Below, one piece after another: positions 40,501-45,476 of a stretch of DNA of 64,000 nucleotides; the first letter of the stretch is position 1; every line of letters begins with the position of its first letter. The DNA is from Prosopocoilus inquinatus (taxonomy: Eukaryota > Arthropoda > Insecta > Coleoptera > Lucanidae). The translations under genes and the position numbers were made by a program. The notes beneath the pieces were generated by a model that saw only the letters and a program-made list of their open reading frames with translations, did no database searches and was not told the DNA's origin. The DNA is taken from assembly GCA_036172665.1 (NCBI GenBank), contig CM069871.1:5022001-5086000 (forward strand), given 5' to 3'.

Positions 40501-43500
40501 ATTGGCTTCGCTAATTATTTTACAGCAAAATTCCATTTAGGTTTCTTAAAATACTCTTCAAGATGAATCTGTCTTGGAAGTTTGAGAATTTTTCATACAC
40601 TCAGACTCAAGATATTTTAAAAAGATTGTGTAACTAATACCAAACTATCATGTGTTTTTTTTTTTAATATCTCGAAACTGAGCAAGTAAAAAATTCTCAA
40701 ACTTCGCAGACAGCTTCATGTTGAAGAGTACTTTAAGAAACCTAAATGGAATTTTACTGTAAAATAATTAGGGAAGTCAATATTCGAGCACCTTAAAATT
40801 AACATGCAGCACCCTGTACATGATTGAGTGGTACCGATAATAATCAAAACTGTATATATGTATAATATAATTCACAGAAAAAAAAATAATAATCAAAGAA
40901 AGACCTTTTGGATTGGGATTAAATGCTAAAACGTAAAAGAAATAACGAAAATCATAAACTGCAACACCGCCGCGCCAAACAGACGCGAATTGCAATAATA
41001 TTTTTATAGACCATAACGACATGGCATTAATATTAATTCCAGTTTCATGTCGCCCCATGGTTTTTAATGAACGGAGTATAATCGTAAAAAAAAATCGTAA
41101 AATCTCTAGATAACCCTCGATTTGCAGAGAGCAGTTGTAAAGCGAACAACTCCTACAGTCTCGAATCAAAGAGGCCAGCCAGCCAGGAATTTGCCACCAC
41201 ATACTGAAAAGAAAGTTTTGCATAAATTTCGGGTTAACATTCGAAAGTGTAACCGACCGGAAGAAACGGGCGGTCCCCCGAATGAAAGTGAACGAAATCA
41301 AAATTTAATTAATTTAAATCGCGAACGGAGATGGAATTCAGAGTTACCAACAAGACAATAGCCATTTTATTAAGTATTTGAAACAAAGAAGTACATAGAA
41401 GAGCAATGATGCTACTAGGACAGCGGAGGAGGAGAAATACATATGTAGGTATAGATAAATAGATTGAGCATACAAAGGTTAAACACACTATAAACATTGA
41501 CCGTTAAAAGTAAACTTCGGAAAATACCAAGAATAAAAAAAGAAGTGAGTCGCATTCCTGTTTACTATCGTTTTCTACAAAGTATATTCGAAATTCAAGC
41601 TCAAAATACACTAGCGCTTTAAAAAATTAATGGAACCCAAGTGTGCGATTTTCCATTCCATTTTCTCAGTCGAAATTCGTTTTCCTTTTCTGACGGGCGG
41701 CGATAGTTTCAACAAAACCATGATTTACATGAAAAAGTTGTTTTCTTTTCCTTTTTGGTAAATCTCGATGAAACAGTCGGGTTCAAGCTTTTTCTTTTTT
41801 GTTTTCTGCCCACCTGACTTTCCTTATAAGAAAATTCGTTTAATAATTCCCTCATAGATCATAGCACGCCCATCAATAAATAAAGTATCTCCTATAAAAA
41901 CGATTCTACTAATTTATCAAAATTTATTTAAATTTAACACCGTGTTTAAACTCCATTTGCAAAAAATGCTCCTGGTTTATTCCCGCCAAAAATTCAAATG
42001 AGACAAAAGTGCCGCTTGAAGTTATTCAAATTCACGTACAGGTTCTTTTTAATGTTTTTCGAAACTCTGCACAAACAATAAAGCAAACTTTCCAAGCCGC
42101 CTTAACATTTTTAAACATTATTCTAACCTCAAATATCTCACAAACGGCTCTTCCAAAAATCAGTAAGTTGCAAACTTTTGTTTAAAGTTTAAAATCAGGA
42201 AAAAATGATCTTTCATCTCAGCATTGCTTTACAACAAACAATATACAGACTCTTCTATTAAAAAAAAACACAAATTGTATTTTTTTCTCCACTTTGCACT
42301 GCGTTTTTGTTTCTTAGGATAATTCTAAAATAGAGTGGGCGTCAAACCCTACAACTTTTGCTTTTAAAATTTTTCTCTAGCTTCTAAAATAAAGTCTGTA
42401 GAAGGGTGGCAAAATATTAAAAAAATAAAAAATCTGTACGTACACTGTCGTCAATAAGTTTGAATGCAGGGTCATCATAGATATTGAAGTAATAGGAGCA
42501 ATAATAAGTAACTGTCCAGCATTGGCTTCTTTCCCTATACTTTCATTTAACACGATTTTCGATTATTTTTCTCCGTCCTTTCCAAACTTTAACCCTAGAT
42601 GAGTATATACATATAGATGTTTGCAATTAACAAATATAAGAATTTTTCGTGCGTCTCCTTACCTCTTATTTTGCACACATCTATTTATCTGTAGGATTAA
42701 TTTTGAGTTCGTGTTAAGAAAAGCGTCAGCGTTGTGATTTGACAATGTTTCAAAGTGCATTTGATTGTTATTTTGTGATTTCAAAGAGACGTCGTACAGA
42801 GTTATATTTCCTTTATTTTATTTTGTAACAACATAAAGTTTGTATTTTTTTTTGCAAATTTTCACCAATACAACTTCAATTTTCATTAAAATACATGTAG
42901 ATACTTTTTGACTGCAATACCTGATTAGGTATAAATTGTTTTATCCATTTCAATCGGTTGTTTTAATGGAAAATGTTTCGACAAAACTGACAAGTTGCTG
43001 TGTTGTATGTTATTATACATTTTGTACAGGATGTACAGTCGCGATCAAGCCAATCGACACCGATTGACAGTTTTGTAACCTTTACTACCGGTGTCATAAA
43101 GGGCGCAGTTAGCTCACAGCGGTCTCGATTAGGTTGACCGCGACTGTACACGTTGTATATCATGATTTCTTGTTGCACGAGCTAATATAAACGTAATATT
43201 CAGAAACTTAGAGGTATCTGACTGTACCAGATCAAGTTTAAATGTGATCTCTGGTTCAAAACTTAATAATAATGACTCAATAATAATGTCTAAAAATTAA
43301 AGATTTTGTTTAGATTTATTTATAATTAAGTCGTGTTGTACATTGTTATACACAGTATACAGGATATATATGACATATATCACATGATTTCTTTTCTCAC
43401 GCGATAATTTTAACATAATTTGGGTGTACTAGATCCAATTCAAATGTGATCTGGCTTTAAACTTAATAATAATGTCTAAAAATGAAGGAAAATTGTGTTG

Positions 43501-45476
43501 TACATTGTTATACACACTGTACAGGATGTATATGATATATGTCACATGATTTCTTTTTTTCACGCGTTAATTTTAACATAATTTGGGTCTACTAGATCCA
43601 ATTCAAAGGTGATTTTGCTTCAAATTTAATAATAATGTTTAAAAATGAAGCAAAGTCGTGTTTTATATTGTTATACATTCTGTACGGGATGTATATGATA
43701 TATATAACATAATTTCTTTTCTCACGCGTTAATTTTAACATAATTTTAGTGTACCAGATCCAATTCAAATGTGATCTGGCTTTAAACTTAATAATAATGT
43801 CTAAAAATGAAGGAAAATCGTGTTGTATATTGTTATGCACCCTGTACAGGATGTATATGATATATATAACATAATTTCTTTTCTTACGCGTTAATTTTAA
43901 CATAATTTTGGTGTACCAGATTCATTTCAAGTGCTTTATATTTAATAATAATGTCTAAAGATGAAGAATTTTGTTTAGGTTTATTATATAATTATGGTTT
44001 AACAATTCTGTTGAGTTAGAGCTTCGACTGATGTATTAATGTACAGTAGTGGACAATGAAATCCGGGCAAACATACGACATACCATGCTTATTTTGCAAC
44101 AACTTAGTAAATTAAGTTTGCTTTGAGGCGATTATATTGCTGGTAAAATTTTATAATCATTTTAATACTTAACAAAGTAGCAAACTCTAATTAATTTACT
44201 ATTGTAGTCATTGTCAAGTCAAATACATTTCTTATTCTTCACAAATCTTACGAACTTACGAACAACTTAAAAAAAAAGTGTTTCTTTGAGATAGGAAGTA
44301 CGAGTATTCATGGGTCATCCTCCGTCAACCTTCACGAAATGATCGATTCGATTTTATTCAAAATGTGCTCCAGTCAATTTAAAAGGGTGTCTTCTTAGGC
44401 CCGGTTTCTCAGTCACAGTTTAACTTTAATCTTCAGTTTTTTTTTACATAGGAACAGATGGAAGTTAACTGAAGATTAACGTTAAACTGTGACTGAGCAA
44501 CCGGCCCTTAGTGTGCCCTGATTATATACAGGTTCAAAAATTTTCAGCAGTAGTATACATGATCAAAAAAGAGGTAGAAATTTGCTATTAATTTTCATAT
44601 TACCTCTAACGTCCGAACTTTCCACCTCGTCACAAATTTATGTGCCTGATAGTATTAGGATAAGTACTAGGATTATTATATATATATATTATTATTAGGC
44701 CTTGTTTAAAAATTTTCGGCGAGAGTATACATGATCAAAAATGCGATAGGAATTTTCCATTCGTTTTCATATTATGTGTATTCTAATACTCGATCTTTCC
44801 AGCTTGTTACAAATTTATCTGACAGATAATATTAAGATAAGGATAATATCTGATACATATAGATGATACATTCTTAGAAAGGTGGAAAGATCGGACCTAA
44901 ATCATATTGTCTTCTTAAAATGTCCTATACTCTGTGTTTTTTGTTTTTATTTCGGATGAGTACTTTGAAGTTTTGGCGCCAAAAACCAGCTTTGTCATTG
45001 GTCAATCAATTTCGGCCGGCTACCAATGTCAAAGCCCGTTTTTAATGCCGCTAAAATTTCAAAGTACTCCTCTAAAATAAAAGAAAATAAAACAAAGTAT
45101 AATTTAATTCAGCAGCGGTTTAAAAATTTTCGACGCCAGTGTACATTTAACAAAACAAGGATAGGACGCTTCAATTAAATAAAAATCGAGCATGTACTGC
45201 CACGAGTTATCAAGTTCGTTAACTTTACAAGGTACCTGTCTATATTTATTTATTTATTTACTGGATACAAACTTGTTCACAGACACGATAAACTTGAAAG
45301 TCAATATGTATGTACGTACAGGAAAATTTTTGTTTACGATTTCGAAACGCACTCACTCACCTCAATTTCAAAGCGTATTCGAGTTCTATGAAAGCCCTGT
45401 CCTTAATGAAATGTCCGAATTTTTCTACGAAGTCTATCCCTTTCTGCGTGTGTATGCCCAAATTTTCATACTGGTC
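1410..45476 (-). CDS. Cip4: Cip4/TOCA-family F-BAR, HR1 and SH3 protein (5' partial, 10 exons visible)
   Basis: The protein is the insect counterpart of CIP4/FNBP1/TOCA-1. Family knowledge: its F-BAR dimer binds and bends the plasma membrane, the HR1 coiled coil binds active Cdc42, and the SH3 domain recruits WASP, WAVE or dynamin, coupling endocytosis to Arp2/3 actin. Joining 45361-45476, 26246-26296, 10138-10282, 7360-7521, 7013-7297, 6729-6956, 2759-2951, 1995-2280, 1630-1811 and 1410-1570 (all minus) gives 602 residues: F-BAR about 1-255, basic linker 290-330, HR1 about 333-415, Ser/Asn-rich and acidic linker 420-535, SH3 about 540-600. Every junction keeps phase and uses GT/AG. The frame opens at Asp-Gln-Tyr, so about eight N-terminal residues, usually Met-Ser-Trp-Gly-Thr-Glu-Leu-Trp, are missing; I searched 45477-64000 for a matching ATG exon and found none. 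Full length would be about 610 residues, normal for the family. Identity is firm; exact splice sites are inferred from sequence alone. Confidence 0.95.
1630..1811 (-). CDS. Cip4: Cip4 exon 10: acidic linker and start of SH3
   Basis: This exon encodes residues 490-549. [13 protein letters not shown] is followed by an Asp/Glu/Tyr-rich stretch, then [14 protein letters not shown], the ALYDY-type opening of the SH3 domain. The acceptor chosen (AACACAG) restores phase with exon 9; a nearer AG at 1800-1801 would not keep frame. Confidence 0.9.
1995..2280 (-). CDS. Cip4: Cip4 exon 9: HR1 second helix and Ser/Asn-rich linker
   Basis: The exon completes Gly394 and encodes residues 395-488. [19 protein letters not shown] is the second HR1 helix; a Ser, Asn and Thr-rich linker follows, with Ser-Pro and Thr-Pro sites that could be phosphorylated. 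The donor read here (GTTGGT after CAT GG) is weak, but it is the one that keeps frame with exon 10. If the intron is retained, the frame stops 26 codons later at 1916-1918. Confidence 0.85.
2533..2657. mobile_element. MITE-like palindrome in intron 8
   Basis: A 125 bp foldback with ends GTTTACACCACTTTCACTT and the near-perfect inverse AAGTGAAAGTGGTGCAAAC. Internal segments (TTAAGTGG) also pair. It has no coding capacity and fits a MITE inserted in the 478 nt intron between exons 8 and 9. Confidence 0.75.
2759..2951 (-). CDS. Cip4: Cip4 exon 8: HR1 Cdc42-binding domain, first part
   Basis: This exon encodes residues 330-393. [19 protein letters not shown] is followed by a helical Glu/Lys-rich coiled coil and [14 protein letters not shown]. 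In vertebrate TOCA-1 the equivalent of Leu-Gly-Asn is Met-Gly-Asp, a motif needed for Cdc42 binding. Several insect relatives, from memory, carry the Leu-Gly-Asn form. An in-frame Met at residue 334 is internal, not a start. The acceptor is CTGTAG and the donor GTAAAT, ending in phase 1. Confidence 0.93.
3030..3210. repeat. (TTAA)n and (TG)n microsatellites
   Basis: Short runs of TTAA at about 3033-3050 and of TG at about 3180-3206 lie near the acceptor of exon 8. They are ordinary simple repeats. Confidence 0.8.
3530..4900. repeat. Six short GGCAACC palindromes within a 493-bp duplicated block
   Basis: Six copies of a 40-46 bp palindrome, TAGGCAACC - about 20 bases - GGTTGCCTA, lie at 3544-3586, 3733-3773, 4081-4126, 4351-4395, 4575-4619 and 4845-4888. 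The block carrying copies 3 and 4 is repeated as copies 5 and 6 with an offset of about 493 bp and high similarity. The left flank of copy 1 (CGCCTTCAGAATAGGCAACC) resembles the core of the array in intron 4. Confidence 0.8.
4900..6728. other. Intron 7 remainder, no recognised feature
   Basis: AT-rich single-copy-looking DNA. Short ORFs here (for example 5413-5676 and 6421-6618) show no family signature and no splice-compatible exon was found. A weak pair of CCTCAATG/CATTGAGG motifs near 6042 and 6325 is too short to call a foldback. Confidence 0.6.
6729..6956 (-). CDS. Cip4: Cip4 exon 7: end of F-BAR and basic linker
   Basis: These 76 codons (residues 254-329) start with Asp-Thr-Asn-Leu-Val-Ile-Glu. 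The [18 protein letters not shown] stretch is the conserved extension that closes the F-BAR domain. A Gly/Ser/Lys-rich linker follows, ending in a basic patch [14 protein letters not shown] that could add membrane contacts (inference). The acceptor is TTTTAG and the donor GTGAGTA, in phase 0. Confidence 0.94.
7013..7297 (-). CDS. Cip4: Cip4 exon 6: F-BAR C-terminal helices
   Basis: These 95 codons (residues 159-253) run from Val-Glu-Lys-Gln-Arg through [20 protein letters not shown] to Ile-Asn-Glu-Lys-Glu. The Leu-Pro-x-Val-Phe and Asp-Glu-Lys-Arg-Ile segments and the following CLDGI match the family. Introns on the two sides are only 62 and 56 nt. The acceptor is TTTTAG and the donor GTAAAA. 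Confidence 0.95.
7360..7521 (-). CDS. Cip4: Cip4 exon 5: F-BAR central helix
   Basis: These 54 codons (residues 105-158) include [19 protein letters not shown] and [19 protein letters not shown], the long central F-BAR helix with its basic Lys/Arg face. The acceptor is CTCCAG, the donor GTAAAC, and the phase is 0 at both ends. Confidence 0.95.
7558..9010. repeat. Tandem array, unit about 240 bp, 6-7 copies (intron 4)
   Basis: The marker AGGCAACCCGTTCTACTTCC recurs near 7748, 7986, 8227, 8466, 8697 and 8938, with a decayed version near 7580. Each unit also carries TTTCTGATTTGATTGACTCTG and CCCCGAAAATTATGTTCCC. Copies two apart are often more alike than neighbours (7850-7980 versus 8340-8460), hinting at a 480 bp higher-order unit. 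Confidence 0.9.
9010..10137. other. Intron 4 remainder, no gene
   Basis: AT-rich unique DNA with a short CATCATCATCATT run near 9260 and an imperfect inverted pair GGGCGAACT / AAGTTCGCCC at about 9948-9999. No coding signal was seen. Confidence 0.6.
10138..10282 (-). CDS. Cip4: Cip4 exon 4: F-BAR core
   Basis: This exon completes Gln56 and encodes residues 57-104, from Tyr-Ser-Thr-Tyr-Lys-Ala-Phe to Lys-Glu-Glu-Arg-Lys. The block [18 protein letters not shown] is a strong signature of CIP4-type F-BAR domains. The acceptor is TTTCAG, the donor GTAAAA, and the exon ends in phase 0. Confidence 0.95.
10283..10890. other. Start of intron 3, nothing recognised
   Basis: Unique AT-rich sequence just upstream of exon 4. 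The short ORF at 10222-10446 is the antisense shadow of exon 4. Confidence 0.6.
10890..11985. repeat. Tandem array, unit about 185 bp, 6 copies
   Basis: The marker GCCTTCCCACGTTCACTATTG occurs at 11011, 11197, 11382, 11566, 11751 and 11935, giving spacings of 184-186 bp. Units are very alike; differences are mostly in the poly-A stretch and a few substitutions. Within the unit, CACAATTTGGATTGCGAGCAC and CACAATTTGGGTTGCGAGCGC form two related half-units, so the 185 bp unit probably arose by doubling of a monomer of about 92 bp. Confidence 0.95.
11985..12620. other. Spacer between two arrays
   Basis: No gene. A small inverted pair TGCTTCTGAAA / TTTCAGAAGCA lies at 12272-12320, and there is an AT-rich ATAATCATC run near 12000. 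Confidence 0.5.
12620..14530. repeat. Tandem array, unit about 403 bp, 4-5 copies
   Basis: The marker TCAGCAGAGGAATCCG recurs at 12671 (decayed), 12956, 13084, 13470, 13873 and 14275. Spacing settles at 386-403 bp, with one partial internal duplication of 128 bp near 12956-13084. Each unit also holds CTCTCACGTACGTGTTG and GACGAACCGGCA. Small ORFs inside (13032-13265, 13427-13726) are in opposite orientations, not shared by all units and not gene-like. Confidence 0.93.
14530..16140. other. Unique intronic DNA
   Basis: No gene recognised. A GC-richer patch of about 150 bp at 14550-14710 (with TTCCGCAGTGGCGTAGC) stands out from its AT-rich surroundings and may be a transposon fragment, but I cannot assign it. 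Confidence 0.5.
15006..15035. repeat. (CCCATT)n short tandem repeat
   Basis: Four to five copies of a CCCATT hexamer. It is not the TTAGG insect telomere repeat. Confidence 0.85.
16148..16233. mobile_element. Fragment of the 17.96 kb foldback element
   Basis: This 86 bp matches the right terminus of the element at 17960-18978, including CTCTTATAGTTT and the end TTAGTTGTAACCCTGTA. The rest of the element is absent. It is followed by a second ACAAGGTGTTTCC / ACAGGGTGT pair near 16243 and 16342, another possible transposon scrap. Confidence 0.75.
16350..17635. other. Unique intronic DNA
   Basis: AT-rich, without a supported gene. ORFs at 16751-17020 and 17239-17493 are low complexity and lack any recognisable motif. 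Confidence 0.55.
17638..17765. mobile_element. Foldback of about 125 bp with a hammerhead-like core
   Basis: The arms AAGTCGGCTAGATTGCAATG and its near inverse (ending CACAATCTGGCCGACTCGCTT) bracket a perfect inner stem GGCCC/GGGCC. On the minus strand the stem is preceded directly by CTGATGA, the first conserved box of hammerhead ribozymes. The second box reads AAAA instead of GAAA. The ribozyme reading is tentative. Confidence 0.55.
17960..18978. mobile_element. Long foldback transposable element with TA target duplication
   Basis: The termini are TACAGGGTTACAACTAATTA and its exact inverse, flanked on both sides by TA. The two arms stay alignable inward for about 400 bp, through AATAGGTTAGG, TGACAGTTTCG and GAATACGAC segments, leaving a loop of roughly 150-200 bp. 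No transposase frame is present. Fragments of the same end occur at 16148-16233 and 19497-19535, so the family is repeated locally. Family assignment (Tc/mariner-like by TA) is inference. Confidence 0.85.
19040..19260. mobile_element. Foldback element, about 215 bp
   Basis: ACTTTACATTACATATTTT near 19050 pairs with AACATGTATTGTAATGTAAAGT ending near 19257, and TATGATTTGTCA pairs with TGACAAATCATA. AT-rich, noncoding, MITE-like. Confidence 0.7.
19497..19535. mobile_element. Solo terminus of the 17.96 kb foldback family
   Basis: GGCTCTTTGATTAGTTGTAA followed by CCCTGTATA repeats the right end of the 17960-18978 element with one or two changes. Confidence 0.65.
19540..21030. other. Unique intronic DNA with a (GAT)n microsatellite
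   Basis: No gene supported. A GATGGT/GAT run at about 20320-20356 and a TGCATGCATGCATGC run near 20524-20538 are simple repeats. The ORF at 20264-20542 is created by the GAT run (poly-Asp) and is not credible. Confidence 0.6.
21040..21125. repeat. Cluster of CACGTG palindromes
   Basis: Exact CACGTG hexamers lie at 21049, 21097, 21107 and 21117, with additional TCACGG/TCACGT half sites between them. It appears to be a relative or broken arm of the transposon that follows. Confidence 0.8.
21381..22011. mobile_element. Nonautonomous transposon with CACGTG-rich termini
   Basis: The left end GGCAGAAACACATTACTAT and right end ATAGTAATGTGTTTCCGCC are inverted copies. Inside them both arms carry TCACGTGAACTCACG in opposite orientation (CACGTG at 21410, 21420 and 21982). 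The total is 631 bp with no coding capacity. Another CACGTG at 22047 lies just outside. Confidence 0.8.
22190..24000. repeat. Pyrimidine-rich degenerate tandem repeats
   Basis: The plus strand is dominated by T and C for about 1.8 kb. A recurring GCGGATATTACGATCGTC-type motif (with the palindrome ACGATCGT) appears near 22565, 22738, 22901, 23456, 23643 and, shorter, near 23205 and 23922. Spacing is irregular, between about 165 and 350 bp. Internal (CT)n and (TTC)n runs occur. The Phe/Ser/Leu-rich ORFs here are artefacts of composition. Confidence 0.8.
24060..24640. mobile_element. Foldback element, about 580 bp
   Basis: The arms at about 24098-24265 and 24450-24625 are inverted copies: TTTATAGAGAAAAACAATAA pairs with TTATTGTTTCTCTCTATAAA, and TTTTGACTTCATTCATTTCT with AGAAATGAATTAAGTCAAAA. 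The loop contains AGCGCCATCTATGGTAC, a motif often seen in insect repeats. No coding capacity. Confidence 0.7.
24646..24935. mobile_element. Foldback element with TGTACAGGGTGGG termini
   Basis: The ends TGTACAGGGTGGGTGGGTTG and CCCACCCTGTACAG are inverted. Inner segments AGTTAGACAAAAACTGACCT and AGGTCAGTTTTTGTCTAACT are perfect inverses, so each arm is about 85-100 bp. It lies directly beside the previous foldback. MITE-like, noncoding. Confidence 0.8.
24940..26206. other. Unique intronic DNA upstream of exon 4
   Basis: AT-rich, no supported exon. The ORFs at 24959-25273 (minus) and 25973-26248 (plus) have no recognisable domain; the latter overlaps exon 3 on the wrong strand. Confidence 0.6.
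26207..26220. repeat. Poly-G(14) tract next to exon 3 donor
   Basis: Eight T then fourteen G on the plus strand, so the transcript carries C14 then A8 beginning about 25 bases after the exon 3 donor. It is the longest G run seen in the window. Confidence 0.9.
26246..26296 (-). CDS. Cip4: Cip4 exon 3: 51-nt microexon of the F-BAR domain
   Basis: This short exon encodes [18 protein letters not shown] (residues 39-56, split codons at both ends), matching the family segment of basic residues followed by a run of Glu. The acceptor is TTTACAG and the donor GTAAGTA. It is too short to appear in an ORF scan and was found by looking for the peptide that must bridge exons 2 and 4. It lies between introns of 19.1 and 16.0 kb. 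A 14-base homopolymer G tract (plus strand) lies about 25 bases inside the downstream intron. Confidence 0.92.
26355..26520. mobile_element. MITE-like foldback, 166 bp
   Basis: AAGTAAATGTTTTTTAAACT at the left pairs with AGTTTAAAAACCGTTTACTT at the right, and TTTCACTATCGAT with ATCGATAGTGAAA near the centre. The arms are about 75 bp with a very short loop. It lies about 60 bp upstream of the exon 3 acceptor in transcript terms. Confidence 0.85.
26599..26798. mobile_element. MITE-like foldback, about 200 bp
   Basis: GGTTTTCCTCCAC at 26606 and GTGGAGGAAAACC ending near 26792 are perfect inverses. Further pairs (CGATCG, CCAATTAGAC/GTCTAATTGG) continue inward. It is GC-richer than its surroundings and abuts the next element. 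Confidence 0.75.
26796..26938. mobile_element. MITE-like element with AAGATCGG termini
   Basis: TTAGGGCCGATCTTTCCA and TGGAAAGATCGGGCCTTAA are inverted ends; inner TTTGGCGAATAA pairs with TTATTCGTCAAA. A similar terminus (TGGAAAGATCGGACCTAA) recurs at about 44881-44899. Confidence 0.8.
26940..27240. other. Unique intronic spacer
   Basis: No feature recognised. The ORF at 27033-27260 has no domain match that I can see. Confidence 0.5.
27240..28290. repeat. Purine-rich tandem array, unit about 80-95 bp
   Basis: A unit of GGGGGAAAA-AATTAACCCGAGG, then ATGACAATTTTCAACGATCA and AATTCCCATTAGATGAGG recurs about twelve times. The marker TTTTCAACGATCAAAATG is found near 27311, 27492, 27661 and 28157, with variants between. 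One unit is interrupted near 27950-28010 by unrelated sequence. The plus strand is strongly G/A biased. Confidence 0.9.
28300..29035. other. Spacer between purine-rich array and satellite
   Basis: No gene supported. The last 250 bp are T-rich; the ORF 28762-29058 (Phe-rich) reflects this. Confidence 0.55.
29040..30900. repeat. Satellite, diverged monomers of about 130-170 bp
   Basis: Repeated blocks read GATCTATAGAGTAAA, then CTTCCTCAACCGTTAGA, CTACATTTCAGAGCAGTTGAG, AAAAGATAGACAGAGCTGG and GAGTCTTTCACTGAAACTTG. Monomers differ at many positions. A non-repeat stretch interrupts at about 29830-30170. Confidence 0.88.
30900..32110. repeat. Higher-order satellite, 284-bp unit, about 4 near-identical copies
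   Basis: The marker CAGAGCTGTTGAGATTT lies at about 31016, 31300, 31584 and 31868, an exact spacing of 284 bp. Each unit is two diverged monomers of about 142 bp (one with TTCCTCGACCGTTAG, one with TTCATCCTCAGATTTTAGAGC). The homogeneous copies sit beside the diverged part of the same satellite. Confidence 0.95.
32115..33440. other. Unique intronic DNA
   Basis: No gene recognised. ORFs at 32394-32621 and 32955-33173 carry no known motif. A CGCCCAC motif recurs three times at about 33198-33330, a local weak repeat. Confidence 0.55.
33440..34240. repeat. Tandem array, unit about 130 bp
   Basis: GGATTTTTGGCGACTCTAGAG recurs near 33670, 33801, 33931 and 34063 (variant), and TTCCCATACCTTTTGGAATA likewise. 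The central three copies are almost identical. Small plus-strand ORFs (33446-33664, 34045-34293) read through the repeat but break in neighbouring units. Confidence 0.93.
34240..37430. repeat. Diverged relatives of the 130-bp array and two further degenerate repeats
   Basis: Up to about 35.6 kb, fragments such as CTTTTGGAATC, CATTGAGAAGGG and CCATTAGCTT echo the 130 bp unit at irregular spacing. From 35.75 to 36.45 kb a roughly 230-245 bp unit (GCTTCATCGACAAGGAT...GGAAAGA) occurs three times. From 36.48 to 37.43 kb a third unit (CTTGACTTCTAAA, GACTTGGGG-TTTGATGGGAATCTC, GCAGTTATTTACCTTC) occurs four or five times. All are noncoding by appearance. Confidence 0.75.
37430..38410. other. Unique intronic DNA
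   Basis: No supported gene. A TTTCGTTTCG run near 38212-38226 and a GTCGCGTCGCGTCGG run near 38045-38060 are minor simple repeats. Confidence 0.55.
38410..40965. repeat. Five tandem 515-bp units, each a long inverted repeat
   Basis: CCCATGTTAATTTAAAGGAG recurs at about 38414, 38928, 39442, 39958 and 40474, spacings of 514-516 bp. In each unit about 150 bp (TTGAATATTGGCTTCGCTAA ... GGAAGTTTGAGAATTTT) is repeated as an inverted arm (AAAATTCTCAAACTTCGCAG ... AGTCAATATTCGAGC) after a loop of about 35 nt. In unit 1 the arms are about 38414-38564 and 38601-38746. Arms agree at roughly nine positions in ten by eye; units agree more closely than that. A spacer of about 180 bp with ACCCTGTACATGA and CTTTGGGATTGGGATTAAAT separates hairpins. 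Confidence 0.93.
40965..43000. other. Unique intronic DNA
   Basis: No gene supported. The longest ORF of the window (40777-41301 minus, 174 codons) spans the end of the hairpin array and this region; it has no recognisable domain and begins inside a repeat, so it is not called. 41880-42960 is AT-rich and featureless. Confidence 0.6.
43000..43985. repeat. Tandem array, unit about 162 bp, 5 copies, one split by a MITE
   Basis: TTAATAATAATGTCTAAAAATGA marks copies near 43262, 43462, 43624, 43788 and 43942. Each unit also has TGTACAGGATGTATATGATA and TTCTTTTCTCACGCGTTAAT. The first copy is the most diverged and is broken by the element at 43030-43149. Confidence 0.88.
43030..43149. mobile_element. 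MITE nested in the 162-bp satellite
   Basis: TACAGTCGCGATCAAGCCAA and the inverted end TTAGGTTGACCGCGACTGTA bound a 120 bp GC-richer insert. It splits a satellite unit between ACAGGATG and CATGATTTCTT, so it arrived after the satellite. The TA at each end fits a TA target site. Confidence 0.85.
44399..44512. mobile_element. MITE-like palindrome, about 113 bp
   Basis: GGCCCGGTTTCTCAGTCACA and TGTGACTGAGCAACCGGCCC are inverted ends; AGTTTAAC and AATCTTCAGTT also pair with their inverses inward. The loop is about 30 nt. Confidence 0.88.
44525..44900. repeat. Two copies of a unit of about 175 bp
   Basis: AAAATTTTC-GC-AGTATACATGATCAAAAA occurs at about 44535 and 44708, followed in both by TTTTCATATTA, a GAACTTTCCA/GATCTTTCCA motif, ACAAATTTAT and GATAATATTA. 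A third partial start (AAAATTTTCGACGCCAGTGT) is at 45124. The second copy ends in the terminus of the 26796-26938 MITE family. Confidence 0.75.
44955..45070. mobile_element. MITE-like palindrome, about 115 bp
   Basis: GAGTACTTTGAAGTTTTGGC and the inverted GCTAAAATTTCAAAGTACTC form the ends; AGCTTTGTCATTGGT pairs with ACCAATGTCAAAGC near the centre. It lies about 290 bp downstream of the exon 2 donor in transcript terms. Confidence 0.88.
45361..45476 (-). CDS. Cip4: Cip4 exon 2: start of F-BAR domain
   Basis: This exon encodes residues 1-38 plus two bases of Arg39. It begins Asp-Gln-Tyr-Glu-Asn-Leu and continues with [19 protein letters not shown], the conserved first helix of the F-BAR domain. 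The acceptor is TTTCAG and the donor GTGAGTG. It starts in phase 0, as expected if exon 1 ends with the family's Trp codon. It is isolated between introns of more than 18.5 kb and 19.1 kb. Confidence 0.94.

Noticed and set aside
40777..41301. 174-codon minus-strand ORF, the longest uninterrupted frame in the window
   Set aside because: It starts inside the hairpin satellite, has no recognisable domain and an unconvincing composition, and no splice signals tie it to other exons.
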